A DNA stretch of 64,000 bases from an uncultured Sulfurovum sp. (GTDB lineage: Bacteria > Campylobacterota > Campylobacteria > Campylobacterales > Sulfurovaceae), in assembly GCA_902727935.1 (NCBI GenBank), contig CACVAX010000034.1:1-64000 (forward strand). The letters are read 5' to 3'. A model generated the notes under the pieces. That model had not been told where the DNA came from. It saw nothing but the letters and a program-made list of their open reading frames with translations, and made no database searches. Positions 13,457 through 22,288 of the stretch are shown one piece after another. Numbering within the stretch: position 1 is the stretch's first letter; each line of letters opens with the position of its first letter. The position numbers were made by a program, and so were the translations under genes.

Positions 13457-14553
13457 TTAATAATCTCTTTTTCTGTGTTTTTCACCATTTTCTCGATTGA
13501 AAAATTCTCAACAACCCCTTTTCGACTCTCTTCACCTAAAAACTTATAATCTTTTGCTAACATCTCCACTAACCCATCATATAAACTATCTACCTCTTTA
13601 GCTTCAACTACAACACCATACTCATCAACTATTAAAGCACTATCTCCCACATCTGTAACCACACAAGCTAAAGATGAAGACATTGCTTCTGCTATACTAT
13701 TAGAAAACCCTTCACCAAAAGAGGCAGAGACAGCTATGTCAAAACCACTATAAATATCCTCTACATTCTGTTGCTGACCTAACCAAAAAAATCTCTTCTC
13801 ATTGTACTCACCTAAAATGTACTCACACTTACTTTGTATCTCTTGGCTACCTCCTCCAACAGATACAAAATAAACATTTTCATACTCAGTAACAATTCGT
13901 TTTGCTACTTCACTGAAAATTAAATAACCTTTTATTTTATCAAGCCTCGCAACCATTCCAATAACAATATCGTCTTTATTTAAACCATATTCATTTCTAA
14001 GCAATTTTCTTTTTTCATTATCTCTCTGAAATCGATTAGTATCAATACCGTTGGCAATAACAACTGCCTTTTGCATATCAAAGCCATGCTCTTTGTGATA
14101 TTCAATTGAAGCAAAAGAATTTGAAATAATTTTATCTACTTTTGAAGAAAACTTTTTTTGTAACCAAAAGATTCCACGTGAAACTTTTCCGTACTGACTC
14201 CAATCTTTATCTGAAGTTCGAAATCCCCATATAATCTTAGTTTTTTTAGGTTTTGCCCATAAAGAAAAAAGGCTCATCTCTCCTAAAAAGCTATAAATAA
14301 CACTAGGATTAACCTCTTCTATAAGTTTAGAATAATTTTTATAAAAACTATAAAAATCATATCTTCCTTGTTTTTGAAAATTAACATATGTAATATTAGA
14401 AACATTTTTAATAAGTGGCTCTTGAATCCCACCATACATGGTACAAACAGTTACTTCAAATTTAAATTTATCGATGTGTTTAACCAACTCTATAAACTGT
14501 TTTTCAGCACCACCAATGTCTAAGGAACGAATGGCTAACAATACTTTTATCAT
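13444..14553 (-). CDS. Glycosyltransferase, GT4 family
   Basis: 369 aa. GT-B fold hallmarks are the N-terminal IRSLDIGGAEKQF (GGAEK at 14-18), a central VGMVARLDKIKG strand and the donor-binding EX7E in FGEGFSNSIAEAMSS. It is cytosolic and peripheral, with no TM segment. As a retaining GT4 in the pgl operon it probably adds a sugar after PglJ. The donor and linkage cannot be assigned. It overlaps asnB by 13 bp and the GT2 by 4 bp. The sequence is strikingly AT-rich, like its neighbours up to 17.3 kb and unlike the lsrK region next to them. Confidence 0.85.
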   Translation of the reverse strand: MIKVLLAIRSLDIGGAEKQFIELVKHIDKFKFEVTVCTMYGGIQEPLIKNVSNITYVNFQKQGRYDFYSFYKNYSKLIEEVNPSVIYSFLGEMSLFSLWAKPKKTKIIWGFRTSDKDWSQYGKVSRGIFWLQKKFSSKVDKIISNSFASIEYHKEHGFDMQKAVVIANGIDTNRFQRDNEKRKLLRNEYGLNKDDIVIGMVARLDKIKGYLIFSEVAKRIVTEYENVYFVSVGGGSQEIQSKCEYILGEYNEKRFFWLGQQQNVEDIYSGFDIAVSASFGEGFSNSIAEAMSSSLACVVTDVGDSALIVDEYGVVVEAKEVDSLYDGLVEMLAKDYKFLGEESRKGVVENFSIEKMVKNTEKEIIKCVE

Positions 14554-15482
14554 TTTATTAATACCTTTTGATAGACTCTTATATCAACAAGAAAAATCAA
14601 CAGTAACAACAAATTTTTAAACATCAATGTTCTTAATAACTCTCTAATAACTCTATATTTTTTTACCTGAATCAGTTTTAAATAATACCCATAAACATTT
14701 TTATATTTTGCAACTACTTTCCAAAACCATAAATTTAATTTAGAAATTTGACTATGCTTTAAAGCATAAGAGTACAGATTGTCATACAGGCTAAGATTTA
14801 AGGTAAAGTCTTCAATACTACTATTTTGCGATGCATTAGAAGAGTGATGATTCCAAACGCCTACAAAAATATCTAAAAAAGCGACTTGATTATTTAACAA
14901 AATTTTTAAAAGAGACTCCCTATCAGAACTAAGAACATTAGATTCATAAAACCCCAACTCTAATGCTTTTTTACGTTTATATAAAGACGCCAGATGAGGT
15001 ATCTCTATATTCTTATAAATAGTCTCTAAAAAAAGACTATTCCCTTCCAATATTCCTTCTTTTAAATGCTCATTTTTATACCTATATTCTTTATCTAAAT
15101 TTTCTTTATATACTATCTGTTTACCAAAAACCAATACCAAATTATCATGATTTTTAATAAATGTAATCGCTTTTTCAATAAATGTTTTATCTTTAAAGTA
15201 ATCATCTCCATCTAAATTAATTACCCATTCTCCATGTGCTAATTCATTCAATAAAAAATGATAATTTTTCACTCGACCAAGAGGGTGACTATTATGCAGG
15301 TAATGGATATCTTTTTTAAACTGTTGATTTACAATTTCTTCTGTTAGGTTATCAGTTGAATCATCCGAAACTATAATCTCTATATTAGAGTAAGTTTGAG
15401 CTAAGACACTCTTAATACTTTTGACGATATATTGAGATTGATTGTAGGTTGGAATCATAACCGTTACCAATGGAAGCGACAC
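14550..15482 (-). CDS. Glycosyltransferase, GT2 family
   Basis: 310 aa. The GT-A fold starts with LVTVMIPTYNQSQYI at 5-19, then IEIIVSDDSTD (nucleotide binding) and the DxD metal site in NLDGDDYF (Asp91-Asp94). A hydrophobic stretch near the C-terminus (about 288-303, FKNLLLLLIFLVDI) could anchor it to the membrane. It is an inverting transferase predicted to extend or branch the lipid-linked glycan. PglI, the C. jejuni branching glucosyltransferase, is also GT2, but I do not see enough similarity to call it PglI. Confidence 0.83.
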   Translation of the reverse strand: MSLPLVTVMIPTYNQSQYIVKSIKSVLAQTYSNIEIIVSDDSTDNLTEEIVNQQFKKDIHYLHNSHPLGRVKNYHFLLNELAHGEWVINLDGDDYFKDKTFIEKAITFIKNHDNLVLVFGKQIVYKENLDKEYRYKNEHLKEGILEGNSLFLETIYKNIEIPHLASLYKRKKALELGFYESNVLSSDRESLLKILLNNQVAFLDIFVGVWNHHSSNASQNSSIEDFTLNLSLYDNLYSYALKHSQISKLNLWFWKVVAKYKNVYGYYLKLIQVKKYRVIRELLRTLMFKNLLLLLIFLVDIRVYQKVLIK

Positions 15483-15484
15483 AC

Positions 15485-16087
15485 CTACCTCTTTTCCAAC
15501 TCAAAGTAAATTTCATAACATGGAAACAGATAAACAAAGATTTCTTCATATAACTCTTGCATATATCGGTTCAAATTAAAAAATTTTTGAAAAATCTTTT
15601 TAATGATGTTTCTAAACCTAAAAGGCGAAGCAAATATAATTTGTATATCAGCCTGATAAAATTCAATAGAATTATAATACTTTGGAACAGTTCTTTTAAA
15701 TAAATTATTTTTAGTAAAATAACTTAATGTGTATAAACCCCATAATGACTTATGGGTATAATCACTATAAAAATAAGGATTTGAAAAGTGGGGTACCGTT
15801 CCTATAAGCCTTCCATTCTTTTTAAGCACTCTAAAAATTTCTGACATAAAAAACTCTAAATCTTCAAGATGTTCTAAAAAATGATAAGCATGAATAATAT
15901 CAACTGAATTATTTTCTAAAAAAATTAAACCTTTTGTTAAATCTGTCCGATAATCAACTGATGATTTTTCACAAATATCAATACCTATAGCACGATTATC
16001 TTTTTTAATTTCACCTGGTCCAAGCTCGATAATAACCAATTCATTATTTTTTATTTTCTTATCTATTATTTCATTGATTGCATTCAT
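15485..16087 (-). CDS. Class I SAM-dependent methyltransferase (Methyltransf_11 type)
   Basis: 200 aa. A degenerate motif I, ELGPGE, is at 21-26, with GIDICE following. DIIHAYHFLEHLEDLEFF and IFRVLKKNGRLIGTVPHF (motifs IV-VI) are typical of glycan-locus methyltransferases. The YFTKNNLFKRTVPKYYNSIEF-type tail is common in O-antigen clusters. This second methyltransferase of the operon overlaps wzx by 4 bp and lies 2 bp from the GT2. The substrate is unknown; a sugar hydroxyl is the usual target in this context. Confidence 0.78.
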   Translation of the reverse strand: MNAINEIIDKKIKNNELVIIELGPGEIKKDNRAIGIDICEKSSVDYRTDLTKGLIFLENNSVDIIHAYHFLEHLEDLEFFMSEIFRVLKKNGRLIGTVPHFSNPYFYSDYTHKSLWGLYTLSYFTKNNLFKRTVPKYYNSIEFYQADIQIIFASPFRFRNIIKKIFQKFFNLNRYMQELYEEIFVYLFPCYEIYFELEKR

Positions 16088-17328
16088 AAACTTTCTCTCC
16101 TATAAATCTCGACAAAATATCTCCATATAATAAAATACTGTAATGCCACAACAACAATGACCATTCCTATTGTGTTCCAAAACATAATGCCTAAAGGGAC
16201 AAGTATTATATTTAAGATCATAATATCTCTTACAATTTGACTGATTTTTTTACTTTGTAGTTTTGTCACCATTACTTGTCCATATAAAGTACTAAAAGGT
16301 GTTGTGAAAATTAAAAACAGAAGAATATAATAAATCTCCTCTATTTCATTGCACATGCTTCCATTCACAAAGATTATAATTTCTTCTGTAAAAATATACA
16401 TTATTAAAAATAAAAAAGAAGAGATGCCTAAATAAACAAAACTAACTTTTTTAAGAAAAAGCATAAATTCTATTTTTTTATTTTGATACAACTTTGCCAT
16501 AAAAGGATATATAGCTTGATTCGCAGGAATAAACAATCCTACTACTACATTAATTATTCTCTCTGCAATTGAATAATACCCAACCGTAGTAGTATTCGTT
16601 AAAATTCCTAACAATAAAACATTAGTTGCTCTGTATAAATTAACAAACATTTGAGCTTTAAATAAATCCCAACCATCCACAAGATAATGCTTTAATCTTT
16701 CAGAAGATTGCATTCTAAACTGAACATTAAAGTGATTATGTATAATCCACAAAGACCAAAAACCCACCAAAACAAAACCTAAAGAAGTAAATAAAGGCAC
16801 TAAATAAAAATCACTTTTTTCTTGAACAAACACAAAAATAGCCACAGTAAAAATAGATTTTGCAACAATATTTAAATATGTAATATACTTCATCTTCTCC
16901 ATACCCTGAAAAAACCATACAGGGAAAAGAGCTTGTCCAATAACCAACCCAAAAGAGATAAGATAAACTTCCCAGTCTTTAGCAAGTTTATCAAAAGTAA
17001 AAACAATCGATGCCAACAATAAAAAACTAAAAATCATTAATATCATTTTAATACTCATCACAGCTGAAAAAATTTCAATAACTTTCTCTTTATTTTCTCG
17101 ATGAATAGAAATTTCACGTGTTGCTGTTAAATTAAATCCATAATCTGTAATAATATTAAAATAGGATATCAGAGCCGTAGCAAAAGCCAAAAGTCCAAAA
17201 TATTCTATTCCCAAAACTCTCACCAAATAAGGAAAAGTAAGTAAAGGTAAAATATAATTAACACCTTGTAGTGATGCTAATGAGAAAAAATTTGATAGTA
17301 ATCTTTTTTTATCGCTACGCTCTATCAA
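16084..17328 (-). CDS. Wzx/RfbX-type lipid-linked oligosaccharide flippase
   Basis: 414 aa, almost entirely hydrophobic, with about 12 TM helices. The N-terminus SNFFSLASLQGVNYILPLLT and YLVRVLGIEYFGLLAFA is the signature of the RfbX/Wzx (MATE-like) polysaccharide exporters. It should flip the undecaprenyl-PP-glycan to the periplasmic face, where PglB acts. In Campylobacter this job is done by PglK, an ABC transporter. No ABC transporter gene is in the window, so this is the likely functional replacement. First gene of the operon, with a promoter-like -10 about 38 bp upstream. Confidence 0.87.
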   Translation of the reverse strand: MIERSDKKRLLSNFFSLASLQGVNYILPLLTFPYLVRVLGIEYFGLLAFATALISYFNIITDYGFNLTATREISIHRENKEKVIEIFSAVMSIKMILMIFSFLLLASIVFTFDKLAKDWEVYLISFGLVIGQALFPVWFFQGMEKMKYITYLNIVAKSIFTVAIFVFVQEKSDFYLVPLFTSLGFVLVGFWSLWIIHNHFNVQFRMQSSERLKHYLVDGWDLFKAQMFVNLYRATNVLLLGILTNTTTVGYYSIAERIINVVVGLFIPANQAIYPFMAKLYQNKKIEFMLFLKKVSFVYLGISSFLFLIMYIFTEEIIIFVNGSMCNEIEEIYYILLFLIFTTPFSTLYGQVMVTKLQSKKISQIVRDIMILNIILVPLGIMFWNTIGMVIVVVALQYFIIWRYFVEIYRRESL

Positions 17329-17365
17329 TCTTTTTTACTTTATATTAATTTAAAATTGCTTAAAA

Positions 17366-17371
17366 ATTATA
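17366..17371 (-). promoter_or_regulatory. Predicted -10 element for the pgl glycan operon
   Basis: On the minus strand this reads TATAAT within TTGGGTATAATTTTT, with a T-rich upstream stretch as in epsilonproteobacterial sigma-70 promoters, which often lack a clear -35. It lies 38 bp before the flippase ATG, in the 121-bp gap after lsrK. This is the only spacer above 11 bp before the whole glycan operon. Confidence 0.5.
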
Positions 17372-17449
17372 CCCAAGAATAATTAATAAAACAAACGTAA
17401 CAAAGCCCATAAAACATTACTCCAATTCTTATGTTTTTCTCTATGAAAA

Positions 17450-19003
17450 CTATAAACCAGGAGCTTTCCACATACTCTCCGTCAACCCTCTATCCACCAA
17501 AACCAACTGCTCCACATAAACTTCTTGCCAATGTTCAGCTATGGCTTCATACTTTTTAAAGTTTTCACGGCAAGGAATATATTCTCTGTCCCAAACCACC
17601 AATTGTCTTGAAGCTTCAACCATTGTGTCGTAAATACCAGCCCCAACACCAGCAGCCATGGCAGCACCTAAGGCTGTGGCTTCGGTTACTTCGGGGATCT
17701 TTACTTTACACCCTGTTACATCAGCCAATATTTGACACCATAACGCCCCTTTACTTGCCCCACCAGCAAAGACAATCTCTTTAATCTCTATGTTCGTAAA
17801 TTCTTCAATTTTTTTCAAATTAATCGCTGAGACAATGCAGGCATTCTCTTGTAAAGAACGAAACATCGAAGCTCGGTTACAAACCTCAGGGTCAATCGAA
17901 AGATTTAAAAAACTTGGACTGGCATGGTACCAACGTCCATACTTCATGCTATCTGAGAAAATCGGCACAATACCATGAGAGCCCACAGGAACTTTCGCTG
18001 CTTTCTCTTCCAACACAGCATAAGTATCGATACTTCGTTCTTTGGCTTCGAGCTTTTCCATGTCACAAAATGCATCTCTAAACCAACGCATGACTAAACC
18101 TGAGAAAAAAGTAATGCCTTCGGCTTGCGACAACTCTTCGACCACATGAGGATTTACACGAATGCCCATGTTTTCAGGAACTTTCGCATCGGAAGGGATG
18201 TTCACCACTTGTTGCCAAAATGAACCACCAAGGATTGCCACGTCACCCTCTTTGGTCACACCAAGACCAGCAGCACCCAACTGAACGTCACCACCACCCA
18301 TGACCACTTCGGTATTGGCTGACAAACCTACGTCCATGTTCATAACCTTGCCCATGACCATACCAACTTCTAAGACAGGAGGAAAAATGTCATCTTTTAA
18401 ACCTACTCGGCTTGCCATTTCAGCCACCCACGTACGCTCTTTGAGTGAAAACACTCCTGTTGTTCCACCATTTGAAGGATCCGTAGCAATCACACCCGAA
18501 AGTTTAGCTAATACCCAATCACCAATCATCGAAATGGAAGCGACTTGTTCATAGAGTTCAGGCTCATTATTTTTAAGCCACATAATTCTTGGTAAAGCAC
18601 CCAAAGCAAAGGTCTGACCAGAGAGTGCATAAAACTCCTCTTCGATCCCCACAAAATTTTCTTTTAAATACTTCACCTCATCAGCTGCTCGTGCATCCAC
18701 ATTGGCAACAGCCCAAAGCTCTTTACCTTCTGCATCATAAAGCACAATACCCTCACGCATAGACGTTGCCGAAACAGCTAAAATATCTTCAGTATCAATA
18801 CCAGCCAAGCGAATAGACTCTTGAATACACCCTACGGTAATGTCCCAGTTTTTTGTTGTGTCAAAGGTCATAGAGTTAGGAACTCCTTCCACTTCAAGAT
18901 GTGTCCATTCCTCTTGTGCTACAGAGATTTGATTTCCGTTGGTATCAAAAAGTACAGCACGTACCGAGCCTGTTCCAGCGTCTATTGCCATTAGGTATTT
19001 CAT
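17450..19003 (-). CDS. lsrK: Autoinducer-2 kinase (LsrK-like), FGGY family
   Basis: 517 aa. The FGGY ATPase fold starts with LMAIDAGTGSVRAVLFD. Segments MREGIVLY, ANVDARAA, GGGDVQLGAAGLGV, GGSFWQQVVN, VMRWFRDAFC, VPIFSDSMKY and the extreme C-terminus SMWKAPGL match enteric LsrK nearly word for word. LsrK phosphorylates the open form of autoinducer-2 (DPD) at C5 in the cytosol. It is the third gene of an operon with an LsrG-like protein and a class II aldolase. The Lsr ABC importer and LsrR are absent from the window. Base composition is clearly less AT-rich than in the adjacent glycan genes, which suggests separate history. Confidence 0.88.
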   Translation of the reverse strand: MKYLMAIDAGTGSVRAVLFDTNGNQISVAQEEWTHLEVEGVPNSMTFDTTKNWDITVGCIQESIRLAGIDTEDILAVSATSMREGIVLYDAEGKELWAVANVDARAADEVKYLKENFVGIEEEFYALSGQTFALGALPRIMWLKNNEPELYEQVASISMIGDWVLAKLSGVIATDPSNGGTTGVFSLKERTWVAEMASRVGLKDDIFPPVLEVGMVMGKVMNMDVGLSANTEVVMGGGDVQLGAAGLGVTKEGDVAILGGSFWQQVVNIPSDAKVPENMGIRVNPHVVEELSQAEGITFFSGLVMRWFRDAFCDMEKLEAKERSIDTYAVLEEKAAKVPVGSHGIVPIFSDSMKYGRWYHASPSFLNLSIDPEVCNRASMFRSLQENACIVSAINLKKIEEFTNIEIKEIVFAGGASKGALWCQILADVTGCKVKIPEVTEATALGAAMAAGVGAGIYDTMVEASRQLVVWDREYIPCRENFKKYEAIAEHWQEVYVEQLVLVDRGLTESMWKAPGL

Positions 19004-19017
19004 ATTATTTTTCCGTT

Positions 19018-20190
19018 TTATTTTTTCAATTTCGCCTGTTCAAGTTCCCAATACTCCATCTCAAAACTGTCTTGCAGTGAAATACTCACGTACCCACCCA
19101 GCTTATCAGCATGGAGTACAGCCATCATAGTGTGTTCAACCACATCATTTAAAACCGAACACTCTTTTTCATTTTTCCCAAACAACACCACACCAAAGTT
19201 TTTAACCACAGCATAATTTGGTGCTGGATTTAGCATTATCTCACCATTTGCATGTTTTTCAAAATATGCTGTGTAGTCATTCACATACTTATTCAAAGCC
19301 TCTTCTATATTCTCATTAATAATCAAAGGAACACGCTTGGTTCGAATAATATGTTCAGGTGTCAACACCCCACGAGTAGCGCGCATGTAAATTTTTTCTT
19401 GAGAAGCATAATTCACAGCTAAAGGTGTTTGATTAATTTTCATAACCACCTCATACCCTTTTGCTTCGTTCATTAAACTTTGCAATTTCTCAACATCTAA
19501 CACACCTGTAGGTTCGGTAACACCGAACACAACTTCAGCATTTTCTTTTAAAAAATCTTCTGCCAAACTTACAGCATCTATCATCTTATCATACGACTTT
19601 TTAGCATCATCATCAAAAGTAAAAATTCCATGATTATGTAAAATAATTCCCTCACACACATCCCAATCAAAATCACGTGTCATCTTGAAAATTTCGTGTG
19701 CCAAAATAAAACCTGGCATGATGTACGGAACCACTAAAAAGTTAGGAAAAACCTTCTCGATGTTCTCTTTACCCGTTACAGAGTTTGACATGGTCACCAC
19801 AGCATCGGCATGGGTATGATCAACCACTTTAAAAGGAATGAGTGCATGAAGTATCGCTTCAACCGAAGGGTTTGGAGCAGTATTATCAATCATGGCTGCT
19901 TTTTGTCCCGAAACCATGTCGGTGTCACTTAACTCTTCTAAGGCTGCCATCTCTAACAATGTCGACATTTTTACGGGTGCAAAACCCTCTTCTTTGATGG
20001 ACACTAAATCCCAACCAGAACCTTTAACAAAAAGAATCTCTTCCCCTTCAACCATGGATTTAACCGAGGTATTTCCCCCTCCATGCAGTACCAATTCATC
20101 AGAACGGCCCAATAAGTTTGAAGAGAAAACACGCAGTTCTAAATCTGTTTTATAAGCACTTGCTTCCTCTGCTGTCCATAAATTCTTCAA
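19018..20190 (-). CDS. Class II aldolase/adducin-family protein
   Basis: 390 aa. The zinc-site histidines of class II aldolases are visible: His125 and His127 in VVDHTHAD and His185/His187 in LHNHGIF. The catalytic-type Glu111 is in NPSVEAILHAL, and the phosphate-binding HGGGNTS is at 36-42. The N-terminal domain resembles the aldolase half of RhaD-type bifunctional aldolase/dehydrogenases, but the dehydrogenase half is missing. It lies 14 bp before lsrK and 2 bp after the LsrG-like gene. In this setting it may cleave phospho-AI-2 or its isomer, a role played by the unrelated LsrF in enterics. That role is inference. Confidence 0.85.
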   Translation of the reverse strand: MKNLWTAEEASAYKTDLELRVFSSNLLGRSDELVLHGGGNTSVKSMVEGEEILFVKGSGWDLVSIKEEGFAPVKMSTLLEMAALEELSDTDMVSGQKAAMIDNTAPNPSVEAILHALIPFKVVDHTHADAVVTMSNSVTGKENIEKVFPNFLVVPYIMPGFILAHEIFKMTRDFDWDVCEGIILHNHGIFTFDDDAKKSYDKMIDAVSLAEDFLKENAEVVFGVTEPTGVLDVEKLQSLMNEAKGYEVVMKINQTPLAVNYASQEKIYMRATRGVLTPEHIIRTKRVPLIINENIEEALNKYVNDYTAYFEKHANGEIMLNPAPNYAVVKNFGVVLFGKNEKECSVLNDVVEHTMMAVLHADKLGGYVSISLQDSFEMEYWELEQAKLKK

Positions 20191-20192
20191 AA

Positions 20193-20480
20193 CTAACCTA
20201 ACACTTCAAGTTCATCAGAATATTTATGCTCACAGTAAGGCTCATACGACGACTTATACACAGCATAATGTGCTGAAGCTTTATGACCATCAAGTGCTGA
20301 TTCATCTCTCCATGACTCTACTGCCATAAACTTTCTAGGGTTGTTCTCATACTGAAAAATATCATAAAAAATACAACCATCCGATGCTTTGCTTGGTACA
20401 ACCATTGCTGAAAGTAACTCTTTCATTTTGGCTTCACTTCCCTCTTTTGCTATAAATGTTACGCGTTTTGTTATTGTCAT
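20193..20480 (-). CDS. LsrG-like antibiotic-biosynthesis-monooxygenase (ABM) domain protein
   Basis: 95 aa, a single ferredoxin-like ABM domain. It has the FIAKEGSEAKMKELL helix, a FYDIFQYENNPRKFMAVESWRDESALDGHKAS-type core and a conserved HYAVYK. LsrG, the phospho-AI-2 isomerase, is of this family and size. Its linkage to lsrK supports an LsrG-like role, although ABM proteins are diverse and quinol monooxygenases look similar. The start is supported by GGAG located 8 bases upstream of the ATG. It is the first gene of the three-gene operon. Confidence 0.75.
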   Translation of the reverse strand: MTITKRVTFIAKEGSEAKMKELLSAMVVPSKASDGCIFYDIFQYENNPRKFMAVESWRDESALDGHKASAHYAVYKSSYEPYCEHKYSDELEVLG

Positions 20481-20512
20481 TTTATTACTCCATAATATGT
20501 TATTTTTTATGG

Positions 20513-20518
20513 ATTATA
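20513..20518 (-). promoter_or_regulatory. Predicted -10 element for the lsrG-like/aldolase/lsrK operon
   Basis: The minus strand reads GCTATAATCC, a perfect TATAAT, 33 bp before the ATG of the LsrG-like gene and just past the stop of ligE. This lets the operon be transcribed on its own. No obvious LsrR-like inverted repeat is seen in the 46-bp spacer. Confidence 0.5.
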
Positions 20519-20526
20519 GCAAAATA

Positions 20527-21345
20527 TCATGGAGTCTTTCGAACACGTAAAAAGACAGGAAACTTAGGGTTACCATACTTAGTAAAACCATTGTATTTAA
20601 AAGTGATTTCTGAGCCAATACTCGGTGGGTCTTTTCGCTCTTTATCACTTAAGCCTGAACCAATCTTCAACGTTCTGCCTTTCCATTCACAACGTAAAGC
20701 ACCCACCAAACCTTCAAACTTTCCCTGCCCTTTGGTGTAGCCAACTATTTTGCATTCATCATCTTGCGAGCTTTTAACTTTTAAAGCCTTGGCACTACGT
20801 TTTCCAACATACAAAGCATTCGGTTCACGCACCACCAAACCTTCAGCACCCTTAACATCCATCTCTTTTAAACGTTGCTCCAAATGCTCAGAACCTTTAC
20901 AAACTATTTGGGGAATGACTTTTATAAATTCATTTGGATTTTTATGCAACCACTTTTCCAAAACTTCTAACCTCATCAACAAGCCACCTTCTTGATGAGG
21001 CACTTCAAAAATCTGATAGCTCAATTCTAGCCATCCTTCATGCCCTTCTTGCCGATTAACAATGGAAATAACATTTTCAAAATCCCCACGCTTAGTCCAA
21101 AGCTCTCCATCTATCTCAAAAGGTGGGAAGTTTTTTGTAAAAAAATCAGGAGCAGCAAATATTTTGCCATTTCTTGAAACAAGCTCTTTCCCATTCCAGT
21201 ACGCACGAACCCCATCGAGTTTTTCACTCATCAGCCAGTTCGTGACATTAACATCAGCATGATAATTTTTTAAAAGTAATAAATTTGGTTTTTGTGCCTC
21301 AATCCATACAGTAATCAATAAAAGAAAAGTGAACTGTTTTAACAT
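20527..21345 (-). CDS. ligE: Periplasmic ATP-dependent DNA ligase (LigE type)
   Basis: 272 aa. A hydrophobic N-terminal signal (about residues 1-18, ending WIEAQ) precedes the minimal ligase. Motif I is EKLDGVR with the adenylated Lys42, followed by RNG, FEIDGELW (motif III), AEGLVVREP (motif IV) and ALKVKS (motif V). A short OB-fold domain ends the protein. The small size and leader are the marks of Lig E proteins of naturally competent proteobacteria, thought to act on extracytoplasmic or incoming DNA. The gene follows panC by 17 bp. Confidence 0.88.
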   Translation of the reverse strand: MLKQFTFLLLITVWIEAQKPNLLLLKNYHADVNVTNWLMSEKLDGVRAYWNGKELVSRNGKIFAAPDFFTKNFPPFEIDGELWTKRGDFENVISIVNRQEGHEGWLELSYQIFEVPHQEGGLLMRLEVLEKWLHKNPNEFIKVIPQIVCKGSEHLEQRLKEMDVKGAEGLVVREPNALYVGKRSAKALKVKSSQDDECKIVGYTKGQGKFEGLVGALRCEWKGRTLKIGSGLSDKERKDPPSIGSEITFKYNGFTKYGNPKFPVFLRVRKTP

Positions 21346-21362
21346 TTAAAACGCTTCAACAC

Positions 21363-22199
21363 TTATATCCACAAGTTATCAATCAAGCGTGTATGCCCCA
21401 CTCTAGCAGCTACTAAAATAATCGTATTACCAATTTCAACTTCATCAATGGCTTGAAATTGGCGATTCACTAAAGCAATGTATTCAATATCCACCTCATT
21501 TAAAACCTCTCGCATAACGCTTTCAATTGCCTTCACTTTTAACTCTTTTTGCATCACTAATTCCGTAGCTTTTCGTAAAGAACGTGAAAGACTCAACGCT
21601 CTCACTCGCTCTTCTTTACTTAGATAAGCATTACGACTGCTCAAAGCCAAACCATCAGCACTGCGAACAATGGCACAAGGAACAATCTCTACATTGATAA
21701 AATAGTTTTTTACCATTTGCGTAATCAATGCTAACTGTTGGGCATCTTTCTTACCAAAATAGGCTCTAAAGATGCTAGGTTTATGATAAGCAATAAGATT
21801 TAAAAGCTTCATAACCACTTGTAACATGCCATCAAAATGCCCTGGACGTTTTGCCCCCTCTAAGATAAATCCTCTTTTAGCTGGTGCTGTGATACTTAAT
21901 TCATCTGCTTCATACATCATCTCTTTGTTGGGCATAAAGAGGACATCCACTCCTGCTAATTGACAAATTTTTTTATCGGCTTCTTCTTTTCTTGGGTAAG
22001 CGTCTAGGTCTTCTCCTTCTAAAAACTGTGTGGGATTCACAAAAATAGAAACTACCACAAAGTCATTGTTGCTTTTTGCTTGTCGAATAAGACTTAAATG
22101 TCCTTCATGCAAAGCCCCCATGGTGGGTACAAAACCTACCGAGCCATTAAAATTTGCTGTCTGTTCAAAAAGTTCTTCGATAGAGTTGACGATAATCAT
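21363..22199 (-). CDS. panC: Pantothenate synthetase
   Basis: 278 aa, standard length. The HIGH-type motif is His31-His34 in [15 protein letters not shown], and the KMSKS-equivalent region is [31 protein letters not shown] and GHTRLIDN-type segments are characteristic. It condenses pantoate and beta-alanine using ATP in the cytosol, the last step of pantothenate synthesis. panD, which supplies beta-alanine, is two genes upstream on the same strand. A terminator-like hairpin between ybaB and panC suggests separate or attenuated transcription. Confidence 0.97.
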   Translation of the reverse strand: MIIVNSIEELFEQTANFNGSVGFVPTMGALHEGHLSLIRQAKSNNDFVVVSIFVNPTQFLEGEDLDAYPRKEEADKKICQLAGVDVLFMPNKEMMYEADELSITAPAKRGFILEGAKRPGHFDGMLQVVMKLLNLIAYHKPSIFRAYFGKKDAQQLALITQMVKNYFINVEIVPCAIVRSADGLALSSRNAYLSKEERVRALSLSRSLRKATELVMQKELKVKAIESVMREVLNEVDIEYIALVNRQFQAIDEVEIGNTIILVAARVGHTRLIDNLWI

Positions 22200-22248
22200 G
22201 ATAATTTCCTTGGAGGGTATAAAAGTGTGTTTGTGTTGTAGATAAAAT

Positions 22249-22274
22249 TACATTGGAGCAAGTACCCCAATGTA
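22249..22274 (-). terminator. Rho-independent-like terminator after ybaB
   Basis: An 8-bp perfect stem TACATTGG/CCAATGTA with a 10-base loop, followed on the minus strand by ATTTTAT. It lies 15 bases past the ybaB stop, and would end the panD-ybaB transcript before panC. Confidence 0.6.
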
Positions 22275-22288
22275 TTTAAATGATGGAA

